Source of the DNA: Chrysomallon squamiferum
Lineage: Eukaryota; Mollusca; Gastropoda; Neomphalida; Peltospiridae
Reading direction: 5' to 3'
Assembly: GCA_012295275.1 (NCBI GenBank)
Contig: CM022665.1
Location: 37,947,933-38,011,932, forward strand
DNA: 64,000 bases
Made by a program: the position numbers and the translations under genes. Shown piece after piece: positions 1 to 11,900 of the stretch; within the stretch, counting starts at the first letter, position 1; each line of letters starts with the position of its first letter. The notes under the pieces are model-generated. The model was not told the origin of the DNA, made no database searches, and saw only the letters and a program-made list of their open reading frames with translations.

Positions 1-1013
1 GAATAAACACCTAATGCATTTATCCATCAGATGTTTTACTCTAGATTTTGAATACTATGGAAATGTTTCCCATCTTCAAGTAAACTTCGAGTATATTAAC
101 CCCGCTCTTGATTTAATAAACAATTTTAATATCATAGAAATATTTGCCTAGGTAGAGTTAGTTGTATCGATCCTGTTCACGAAACTGGGTCAAGCTCTCA
201 TTGCAGTCAAATTACAAGAGAATAATTATGGATGAAAAGATCCACAAATAATACATATATTTCATTAAGCCAGTTTCTAAGATGATGTACGCTGAAAACT
301 GTCATGAATATAACTAATATTCTAGCTGAAACCTTATCAACTGCAGCAGTAAAATTATTTTAGTTCCATATGCGACCAGTTGTTACGAATGGTACACGCA
401 TTAGAAGGAGTAACGGCTTTTTTCAAAGCTAAAGTTAAATGGGTTTTTAACATTTATAGTATAATAAAAGTATAAGAAAACAAAACAAACATTGAAAATC
501 TAAATATTTCTGTTTGCTCATATTTCTCTTTGACAGCAGAAAAATAAAATATTTCTTACAGATAAGCGATAAGAAGTGTCAAAATAACAGAGACAAGAGA
601 CATCGTCTTTGATTTCGTCTTTTCAAAACAAAATAAAAAATTAATACTTATATTTAACAAAAGAATCTTTCATTCTGTGAAATTTATACGAAGGCGATAA
701 AGCTAGTATTATGTTTATGATAATGTCAACATTTATGGTCACAATGGTGTGTTTTTTTTAATATGTAAACGATGATGTTCAGACTAATAACAACGCTGGT
801 CAAAGCCAGTTTTAGTCAACAATGTAAAATCCGCCTTTAGGTGTTGAGCTCAGATGACTGGTCGCTGTTTTGTTGTCTGTAATCTGGGTTTATGTTAAAG
901 TTTCAGTCACCTTTCTATTTGACCATCTATTGGGGATTTCGTTTTTTTTTTTTTTTTTCATTTTTAGATTACCTGTCTTGCTTTCTTCCTGATTAATCAC
1001 AGATGTAATCCCT

Positions 1014-1222
<209 letters not shown>

Positions 1223-1377
1223 CACACTCACACATTCATTATCAGTCTGTTTCTTATACGTGACAACATACTCACTCTCATACTCCCACCTGCTTCTCAT
1301 TCACACCTGCACGTTTTATACATTCACACACAAACAGTATTCAGTCGCTTAGACACAGACATTACGGATATTCTCAC

Positions 1378-1620
1378 TACTTACATACACAGACACGTAC
1401 GTACGTACAGACAGACAAACAGATATGCACCTAACATACAATACATACGTACAGACCTGTACATATATAAATACATACATACATAAATACATACACACCT
1501 ACATATATATATATATATATACATACATACAGACGTACATACATACACACATACACACACACATGCATACATACAAATACTTAAGACACACACACACACA
1601 CAACCACACACATTTACATA
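1378..1620. repeat. ACAT/CA-rich compound microsatellite
   Basis: Interspersed ACAT, TACG, AT and CA units over about 240 bp, including an AT run near 1505–1520 and CA runs near 1550 and 1590. Open frames here are low-complexity artefacts. Confidence 0.9.
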
Positions 1621-2245
1621 TCCAGTGCTAACGAAAGACCGTCATACAATGAAATGTCTTTACAAATGTCCTAATCTACAAATATCGATAAAAATGGTCA
1701 TCAAAAAAGACTAAACAAATGTTGAAGTAAACTAAGCACAAAATGTGTTTCAGTCTCTTTGATCTTCTTTTCTGCATGTCTTCAAATATTTATTCATATT
1801 TTGCTGCAGTGGCCTCCCAGAACGCGTAAATCGACCAAGAGCCAGATGTCGTACGATACTTGTACCCAGTTTCTCTATTAGTGTTATTAAAATACAGTTA
1901 TTTCATTACCCCACACTTAAATTTGTCTTGAAGTGCTGAGCCAAATCATAGTGATAAGCGATTGCTGATAAATATTGGCTTTCACATGTCACAGCATTTT
2001 GTGAATGTTAAATTCATTTGCTGACATCCGCAGTTAGTTATCGACTAAGAACGTTAAGAAGAATTAGTTGGTGTGTACTGGCAGCGTGGGAGCATTTAGC
2101 TGATGATACATGTATTTATTAAAAAAGTTAACATTAACCGTGCGATGTAATAATTGTTTTATGTCACTTTGGGATATCCGCTGAAGAGTTAGTTATATAA
2201 TGAGGTGATGAGGTGGGAGTGTTGGTAAATATATATGTGTGTGTC

Positions 2246-2379
<134 letters not shown>

Positions 2380-2996
2380 GAATATATATGTTTATATGTT
2401 TGTTATGTTTGTGGATGTGTGTGCAGTGTATTTATGTGTGTATGTGTGTTTAATGGACGGATGGATGGAGGGATGTATGGATGTATATATGTACGCATTA
2501 TATATGTATGTATGTCTGTAAAAAAAAAATGTGTGACATTCCTTTATTTTGATGGATGGATTTATGGGTGTATGTATGTATATATGTATGTATAGTAGGT
2601 AAAAAAAACAAAACTTCCTCTATTTTTGATTGATTGATTGATTTATTTATTTTATGTTTATTCGTCTTAAATAAGGTGCATGGGTTTAACTGCTATTTTT
2701 TTAAAAACCCAATAGCTTACAAATAATAATTTAATAAATTAGTAATGGATAACAACAACAATAGTGAAGAAATAGGAAGAAAGAAAAAACACAGAGAAAG
2801 TGCTTGTTTTAATGTTTATTTGCATATGTATATACGTGAATTAGGTGTCAACATATATATATCGGCTGTTGTATGTGAAGGGCCTATTCGTGTGCAGCTC
2901 TGGTTTTCCTTGTAAGGGAAATAACTCAAATGAAAACGCTGAATGTAAAGAATTATCTACCATTGTTTCCGTGTTTTTATCATTTTTGTTTCTTTA

Positions 2997-3727
2997 GACT
3001 AGATCAGCGTTTCTCAAACTTTTTACCCTTGAGCGACATTTTAAATAAATCACATGTTTCAGGGAACCCCTGCACAAAACCAAAACATTATACACCATAT
3101 CTGTCTCATTTTTTTTTTTGTATATATATTTTTTTAATAACAGCTTTAAGGAAAAAATATTATTATTATTAATTTTTTTTTTTTTTAGTCCAATTTATTG
3201 GTAATGCTAAAGAGAATTCATACAGTTCGCTTATGATACCTCATCACAATTTATCATCTATTTATCCTATACTGACAATGTTGAAAAGACATAAGATAAA
3301 TCAAGGCAAATGTCCTGTGAACCAATGAATGGAGTGAGGAAACGTTACTTTCAGAGCCATTTTATGAAGTTAAATACAGGTTCAGAGTAAGGATCCCTCA
3401 TCCAGACATACACCAATGTTGAAAGAGAAGGAAAATAATGTTCAGTTCTGATTTACAGTGGGATTCAATAAAACTTGAAGTTTGCTGATATTCCTCTTCA
3501 CTTTTAAGCCCCAGACGCAGCAGAAACCTCTCAACGTTCGTTTTTGCAACATGGTTTTTCCACAGATTCAGCTTTCTTTTAAATGCAAGAATTTTATGCT
3601 GTGCGTAATATTGGGAATATGAAATTAAATAAAAATAATTCAGAAGTTCATTAACTTATTTCACTCTTTCTCGTGGAATCCCTAGGTACCTCTTGCGGAA
3701 CCCAAATTGAGAAACGCTGAACTAGAT
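2997..3727. mobile_element. hAT-type non-autonomous DNA transposon with TSD
   Basis: The element proper spans 3005–3719 (715 bp). Its left end begins CAGCGTTTCTCAA and its right end is the exact reverse complement, TTGAGAAACGCTG. The flanks GACTAGAT (2997–3004) and AACTAGAT (3720–3727) match at 7 of 8 positions, as expected for the 8-bp target duplication of hAT elements. The CAG-start/CTG-end termini and the TTCTCAAACTTTTT sub-terminal stretch resemble Charlie/MER5-like hAT ends known from vertebrates. No intact transposase frame is present, so this is a non-autonomous copy or an internally deleted one. The family assignment rests on the ends only. Confidence 0.85.
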
Positions 3728-5996
3728 CGTAATTATAAATAAACAATTATTTGCGCTGTTAATGCAGAAATAAAAAAGAAGAAGAAGGAGAAAAATTATA
3801 TAGAAGAAGAAATATATATTCGAGATTAATTAAGCTAGCCATTATGAACATTTATATACACGTATATATAATTCAGTAATTAATGGCTAAAATTATTTAC
3901 ACTGTAAGTTATTTTAATAACATGCATTTGCGAACAGAAGATGATGTCATTAACAGTGTGGAATTTGAGTACAGGTTGGAAAGGTAAATAAACCAAAGGG
4001 TATACCGCGGTGTATTGATCCACCAACTAATGACAGCTAAATAACAGCTGAGCTACGTAAACTTAGACAGTAAACAAGTATGACTGCACTTGTCGTAAAA
4101 CCATCATTTTATTTTTGTATTCATTTTTTTTTCATTATTGATATGATGCATTTAGAAAGAATTAAACACCCCCTTGAGACCAACAACTAATTCATTTATC
4201 CATTAATAAAATCTTTATAGAAAGCTTTAGAAAAACAAAACAAGATTAGACAAATAAAAGGTAACGACAGATAAGAGTTTACGAACGACTCATTATTTTG
4301 ATTAGAAGACTCTTTGTCAAATAAAAATTGCTAACACATTATGTCAGTGTCTGTAATAATAAAATTAATATTTGTAGTGTATGAATAGCGCAGTGTAAAT
4401 GGGGACAGATCAAGACAGGACTGTTATGGTTTGAAATAATTGTAATCTGGCTTTGAGATCGGTAAGTTCTGGGATCGTATCTGTGTAATTACACTTATCG
4501 TTATCTAAATTAAAAAGCATAAGACCATTTTTTTTTTCTCCTTAATTAATCTTCTAACATACTAGAATCGTCATGGGTAAAATAACAAGGCAAAATGTGC
4601 TTGAATATTTAATAAATTTATTGATAATTCCGTTTTACATGGTTTGATCGAAACGGATAATTGCTCTCTGGCACAGCTTTACACCACACTGTGCATTACA
4701 AATAAAAAAACCTACACATAAAGAGAGAAAAAATTAATAATAATAATGAATTATAAGCTCAAATATTAATGCATAATTTTAGCTAAAAATGTAATGCAAC
4801 TAATGAATGTCTGATGTAATTATTTATTACTGAAAAATTTTCAAGACACTTAGGTAAGTAACCTTCTTCTTATTTTAAATATAATCATGAATAGATGACG
4901 AATCTGTATCTGTATTAGTTTTATGCTAACATTGTATATTCGCTTTACTTTCATTGTTTACATGTACAATTTTTATACGACTTTTTAATTTATAGCACGC
5001 AGTCTATCACGTACAAATTCAAGAGAAAAGGTGAAAACAACAAGAACAACAGTAACAAAATAATAATAAATAATAAAAAATAATAATACCATCACCACCA
5101 ACCAAGAAGAGATTTTTTTTTTTTTATTATTCATTATTAATTACAAAATTAAATACGATAATAAAAACACCAGCTTTACTTTTATTTTAATTCTAATTCT
5201 GTTACGTAAAAAGTCCAGTCAACAACGAGCACTATTTTCAAGATTACGATCAAAAGCCTGTTTCTTTTAATTCACATCATTAATTTACCAGGTTACCTTT
5301 CTAGATATGAGAACAAATGATTAAACCTAAGTCTGCAGAACAATAATTGTTATTAATGAAAGTGTTTGGTAAACAGCCACGAATGTAGACAAGCCAATAG
5401 TTAACAGCGTGACGTCCGTGCTGTGTACATACGAGTGTTGTTTTATTCTCAGTACTCGGACCATTCATTTAGCCAACGAACTCATATAATACATGCATAT
5501 ATATATATACATATATATATAATTAATGTCTAAACAAAACACAGACTTGAAGCCATCGTATCAATAAAAAAAACACCTTTATGGACGTCAGTGTCACTGA
5601 CCAGATACCGTATAGAGCGGACACAGCTTGACCAGTTATCAAATAAATAACCACTGATTGAAAACAAAAAAGAAAAGAAAGAAAAGACACGCCGTCGATA
5701 TAAAAGGAGAATAAAGTCGATATTGAATTCAACAGTACTGTGGTATAAATGGGAGAAAAATAACAGTATTGTTAGTAAAATCCAAATTTAACTCCCTTTT
5801 GTTCCTTGGCGTTTTCTGATTGTGAAGTCAAGTGTAATAGTTAGTACGGAGATAGGTCACTGTAATTTGAATTAGTAGAAATGCGGTAAGCTGCTATATG
5901 TGTTAGGGTAAATAAGCTGTTTTGTTCTTCTTTTTTTTTTATGTGTCAAGGTAAATAAGTTCGTTAAGGTAAAGGTAAATTTGGGTCAGAGGTGTA

Positions 5997-5997
5997 T

Positions 5998-6042
<45 letters not shown>
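5997..6042. repeat. (GT)n microsatellite
   Basis: A GT dinucleotide run of about 40 bp in an otherwise non-repetitive segment. Confidence 0.95.
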
Positions 6043-6469
6043 TGTGTAGACATACACATACACACACCCAACGTTTTTAGTGCACGAAAACAATAAGTAC
6101 TCTATACTCAGAAATTTGTCATTCACTGGTAATCTGTTACTCAAGGCCAGATTTAAGCCTAAGCTAAACGCACCGCCGCTAAGGGCCACAGAGTCTGGAA
6201 ATAACAGATTATCTTTGTATAATTTTGTTTCATATATTTAACGTTTATTTTGATTTATATTTAAATTATTAATCATCCTCATTAATAACAATTAATTATA
6301 AATTTTGTCAAGTACGATTGCTACAGCGTCTTAATCTCTGACATAAATTATTAGACACTAGCTCTGAATCTTCCCATAACTTAAATCTTCGTGCGTGTCT
6401 GTTATGTGTGTTCGCGCGAGTACAAAGCTTTGATCAGCTCTACATACGGAAGACAAGTATAGAAAATGA

Positions 6470-6590
6470 TAATACTAATAATGCTGCTGCTACTACTACA
6501 ACTACTACCACAACTAGTACTACTACTACTAATAATAATAATAGTAAAAAAAAAACAAATAATAATAATAATAATAATAATGTTATCAGT
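6470..6590. repeat. Cryptic trinucleotide repeat (AAT/ACT/GCT)
   Basis: A stretch of WNT/ACT-type triplets that drifts between ATA, CTA, CTG and TAA units. The threonine/asparagine-rich open frame here is a repeat translation. Confidence 0.9.
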
Positions 6591-7002
6591 GTCAAGTGAT
6601 CACTATTCTGGTATTTTGACTGTTCAGCATATTTTCAAATAATGATTACTTCAGTGTATTAGAGGAAACTATGAGAGATTTTTCCGAATTGGGAGGGATT
6701 GGAAATAGAATCGTAGCAGTTAATGCGTCTGCTTCACGGTAAGGTACTTATTCACGACTCTTTTCTAACACAGAAAGGAAATACGGCTATGATTTACATT
6801 TGAATTAAGACAACTCAATTTTTCAGTTTTGATCGTGATAAAAAGGTGTTTGTTATATTCAGGAGAATGAAGTCGTGAAATGAACGTAATATCTATCAGT
6901 CTTCTACACGCACGGATATTGGAGTCGAACGTGCCATACTTGTTACTTTACGTTTGATTTTGTGTATAAGTATTAATTTTAGCGAGTAAGAAGAAAAGAA
7001 AT

Positions 7003-7462
7003 GAATTTAATTTGCTGAATATCCATGGCTGAAACGTCGGTTCTCAAGACATACACATCTGTTTGATAAACTTATCAACGCCATTACTATAAACGGAGAT
7101 AAAAATGTACCATTTTGACAGTAAAACATCGTCACCTTGCTTGAACTAGCTACAACTAATTGATTCAAACTCTCTTCATCAGCGCCGTAAGTCCATCATA
7201 GACACTTGTAAAAGTTAATTTTCAATTCAGTTATATTTTCTTTTCTTTTTTTTTTTTTGTTCCAAAAGGTGCAATATGTATGTATATATATACTTCCCAG
7301 CTGTCTGCAGGAAGGTGCATACGTAAAAATAAATAAAATAAAATAATTTAATTTGTTGTATATCCATGGTTGTAACTTTGATCCGTAAGATATGAACCTT
7401 TATTTGATAAGCTTATGAACATTATTAACCATAAACGTAGATAAAAATGTACCATCTTTAAC
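7003..7462. repeat. Diverged direct repeat, two ~118-bp copies
   Basis: Copies lie at 7003–7120 and 7345–7462. Shared blocks include TATCCATGG near the start, TTTGATAA in the middle and GATAAAAATGTACCAT near the end, in the same order and spacing. The copies are well diverged, so either an old local duplication or two insertions of one interspersed repeat would explain them. Confidence 0.75.
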
Positions 7463-7678
7463 AGACATTAAAAATTAAAAAAAAAAAAAAAAAAAAAAAA
7501 ATGTCTTGCTTTTGAAGTATAGACCCTGAATAGCGGTATTGGGTTTATTTTCTCATATAATCATAATAAGCCTATCCATTCTTCTTCTGTATTATAGTCA
7601 CATTCATTATTACTAGCAACAGATTATCAGCATATTTATTTCTGATGATTATTCAATACGTACTACATTTAACTCCTA

Positions 7679-7679
<1 letters not shown>

Positions 7680-7720
<41 letters not shown>
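7680..7720. repeat. Poly(A) run, ~41 bases
   Basis: Uninterrupted adenines. It could be the tail of an old retroposon, but I see no recognisable body upstream, so I list it only as a homopolymer. Confidence 0.95.
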
Positions 7721-7721
<1 letters not shown>

Positions 7722-8387
7722 ATGCTATATATTTTACTTACAATACAACAAAGTCTATGACATGCACAATTAAGCATATCTAATGCTTCTGATATTATTA
7801 GCTTTGAATTATTGTGGACCACTGACTTCAATGGATGGTATGCCTTTTATTTTATTTTTTATTTTTTTCGACAGTGAGTAACACTACAAAATAAAACATT
7901 TTTCTAACTGCTGGACTTGTGAAAAACTGCCCCTGTTAATTTCTACTATGTGTGGGTGCGGAAGTTTGGAATCTATATACTTTCCGAAACATCTGCAATT
8001 GCTATTTTAAAATGCAATAATTACGCGAACAGTCAAATTAACACAATAAATTACTGAACATTTTTCAAGCAGTAGCACAAATAAATAATCTCTTTATTAT
8101 AATTTCAAGATAGTAACTGTTAATATATTTTATTTCAAACATATATATTACATCATAAACTAAACATAACTAACTCGGGAATAACGCATCAAGTAAAGTT
8201 GATTATTTAATTCATACACCACAATTCTTTTGAAAAGAACGTAAACTTTCGTAATTATATTATTTATACGTCACAATCCTTTTCAAGAAGACGAAAACGT
8301 ATGGGCATGATTAATTATTCACAGATTACCATCATCAACATTTGTTTCAAGTTCAATGCAAGTCATAAAAGTAACACCTCCATGAAC

Positions 8388-8400
8388 ATGGCCGCCATTT
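8388..8400 (+). promoter_or_regulatory. YY1-like motif in putative promoter
   Basis: GGCCGCCATTTT lies about 200 bp upstream of the candidate first coding exon of the coiled-coil gene. GCCGCCATTTTG is the canonical YY1 core and is often found at transcription starts of animal genes. The same motif recurs at 17831, next to exon 2. No TATA box is obvious here. The promoter role is inferred from motif and position only. Confidence 0.4.
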
Positions 8401-8592
8401 TATAACGTAGTCTCGATTAGTGAAATCGTATTATGTTAATTCCCTGTCACGCAAGAACTGCCTGGAAAAAGTCAGCTATGACGCTATGCGACAACGACCG
8501 TTGTTCAATAAACAAAGTTAATCGCACAGGCCTTGTTTTCGCAGGTATGTTGTTGGACCGTTTGTGGACTGTACCCGAGTTATTTGGGAAGT

Positions 8593-8625
8593 ATGAATGA
8601 AGAAAAAGAAACTAACCTGACAAAG
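8593..8625 (+). CDS. Coiled-coil gene, tentative exon 1
   Basis: ATG followed by ten codons ([11 protein letters not shown]) and a good GTAAAT donor. It ends in phase 0, which matches the exon at 17972, and the join yields a continuous lysine-rich N-terminus. A 9.3-kb intron would follow. The exon is very short, so the support is phase, donor quality and the YY1-like motif upstream. Confidence 0.45.
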
Positions 8626-9114
8626 GTAAATAATCAAATTAGTATGGTGCTATTAAATTATTATTTTGTACTGTTGTATATTTTAATTATTATTATATAT
8701 ATATAAAATATTATATTTAAAAATTACTCGAATTAACGATCGCACTGCGCTTCACGCTTTTTTCCAATATTACACTGTGTTTTATCGATGTCGCGAGAAA
8801 GACTGGGTATTGGGTGGATTGGTGTTAGGATATGTAGCAGTATTAATTTGTTAAATGGTATTCCATGTTTAGAATTTGATGACGGTATTGGTGTCAGTAC
8901 TGTTACACATGCGTTTTATAACTGAATTAGATTTGAAGTATTATTAATTAGGAAAATCAATTTTTTTTATATATTTCACATTTGTATCTATATCTCTTGG
9001 TTACATTTAATCATTGCTTAACAACAACGAAAATAACGAAATAAGAAGAAAAAAGAATAGAGAATTTTTTTTTTTTAAATAATATTTTTAATAATTTCTA
9101 ATTTTATTTTTATT

Positions 9115-9199
<85 letters not shown>

Positions 9200-10198
9200 T
9201 TTTATTTTATTTTATTTATTTTCCATCTTGTAGGAAATATTAATTTTAAGGGTAACTAATGAACATGAAATCAAAATATTTATGTCTGTCAATTTACTAA
9301 GAAACACCTGCAATTACAAGCCAAGCCAAGAAGGCTCTGATCCTATCCACCCGAATATGAAGCTACATTAAATTCTATATGTATATATTATAAACTAGTG
9401 TGTCTATGTGTGTGCGTGGGTGCGCGCCTTTGTGTATAATGAAATGATGTTGAAAATATTTCGATTGGCATTTTAACAGGTCAGTCGATCAAATGTATAT
9501 CCTAATACATTATTCTGTCTGGTTTTTTAGATAAATAAGCAAAACAAATATGATGTAGTGTGTTTTTAGGGAGTGCTTTTTAAATATTTATATGAGGTAC
9601 ATTTACGCCTTGGTACTCATGCACGCACGCACACACGCACACACACATACAAACACACAGAGACACACACAATAATGCATAAATATATTTAAGCCTACCT
9701 TTTCATGCATACAAATTATTATATGACTGTTTTAAAATTACTTAATTTATGCTCTGGTGTTGAATTTTTTTAAAGGTCACATTTCAAGTTTCATTTTAAG
9801 CTTTAGAAACAACCTTTTACACCATAATAATCGAAATACATAAAACGTTAATGTAACTTCATGTTTAATTTGAGATATTCTCTAATAACCATCATTACAA
9901 ATTATAATTTTGATTCACTTGTCTTTCATTCTGTTTAAAACTGATGACATATAGTAATGGAATAAATTCATAGGATGTTATAAATTATTAAATTAACTCT
10001 TTCGATCGTCCGATTTTTCATTTCCGTCGATCTTTTGTCAATATATTCAATATGGCGAGAAATCGGAGACTGAAGGTAACAACGTGGAAAATAAATTTGA
10101 TATCTTTGAACATTTGCATTGTTTCCCAGATTGAATAGAGTTAGTTTGTGAGTGTGTGTGTATGTATACACCACTCTCTCTCTTTATGTGTATATGCA

Positions 10199-10253
<55 letters not shown>

Positions 10254-11838
10254 TTACATACATAGAAATATATATACATACATACGTACACATACATATG
10301 AATACCCGTCTGCTTGAATGTCCCTGTGTATTTTATTTTAGTTTTCGAACTCTTCATATTACAATGGTTTTCATTATCACATTCGTATCATGTTTACCTC
10401 GAGAGTACCAGAGTTGGGTTACTGGCTTTAGAAAGAACAGTGAAAACAGCTTTTCTACGACCGAACACCGTTATCCTAGATACACAAACGTCAGAGGACA
10501 AACAAAAAAGTAAGTTTATCAACAGAGCGCGTATAAACAATAAGAAGGATGCCGTTTCTCTGGGTTTGACATCCAAGCTGTTCCTGGATATGTTTGTTTG
10601 TGTACAAACGTGTGCTGTAATGTTGCTATGCGTTATTGACTTGCTCAACATGGCACATACAAAGCTTGCTATTCATTTAGTACACATTGATTTGGTCTCA
10701 GGGCAGCTTTGGAACCTAACAGTTTTCCTTTTTTTGTTATCAGAAAAGAAAAATCTGAAAGAGATCACGATGCAGGATTTTGAAATGTTTCATCATTACC
10801 GTCATTATTTTTATCATCGTCATTATCACCATCATGATTACTGTTATCTTTATCACCATGATTACTATTATCATCATCATCACATCGTCGTTGTCGTCGT
10901 TGACGTCCTCATCATCGTCGTATTATCATTATCACTCTTATTGTTACTATTAATGGAGTTTTGTCATACCGAGAAACCTTCTTTTGTTGACATACGCAGT
11001 TTTACTGAAATTTAAAACTGTCGCGTCTAACTATAGCTTTACTGCACGATACAATATATGACAGGTTTTAAATAATATATCATCGGATTCGAAGTTTTAC
11101 ATACAAATTACATTTTCAGTTGAGGAAGACCTGTCATTCGACATTTTTAAACGTGGAGGAACGAGGCGATTTTTGTTATATTACAGAAATAATTGATGAC
11201 CAATTACATTATACAGCATTTCAGACAAATCTGGAATGGGATATTAAGTAAGTCGCGCGAATACACACGTATTGTCTACTGTATTTGATCCATGACCTAC
11301 ATCAGCTTCATGAAAATAAAAGAAGAATGACTTTAATTACGTTGTGACAAGCATAATTATGATATTTATGCCGTTTGGTTAACAAAGCAATTGACCGCCA
11401 TTGCTAGATCAATTGATACTGAATAGTAATAATTCTGACATTAGCATTTTTTAACTATTGCAAGAACGTAATATGTCACGGACTCATTGATAGCTGTAAT
11501 TGTGAAGTGAAAAAACCCACACAAAATCTATGTAACATTATTTCTATTTTTTTATTTATTTATCTGGAATTACAAAATTTGATTCAGTTGTTATTTCGGG
11601 AATAAAATCTACAACAGAAATGCATTAAGTGATGCTTATTATAGGGTTTTATTATTTATGTTTCGAACAGTTACCGCTTCCAATACAAACACTACATTAA
11701 TGATTATTGTAACTTTGACGTTGTTTTTTTTTGTTGATAATTATGACGAGTTCGGAAAGGTTCTCGGTATTGTATGAGTGTAAAGACTGACATTTTGTTA
11801 TTTGTAAAATTAAACAGCATGGTTGTTTAATAATAAAC

Positions 11839-11900
<62 letters not shown>

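Noticed and set aside
10314-11015. 233-codon open frame on the + strand
   Set aside because: The second half is a CAT/CAC/GTC triplet repeat. The first half has no recognisable domain and no matching splice phase, and an alternative frame overlaps it.
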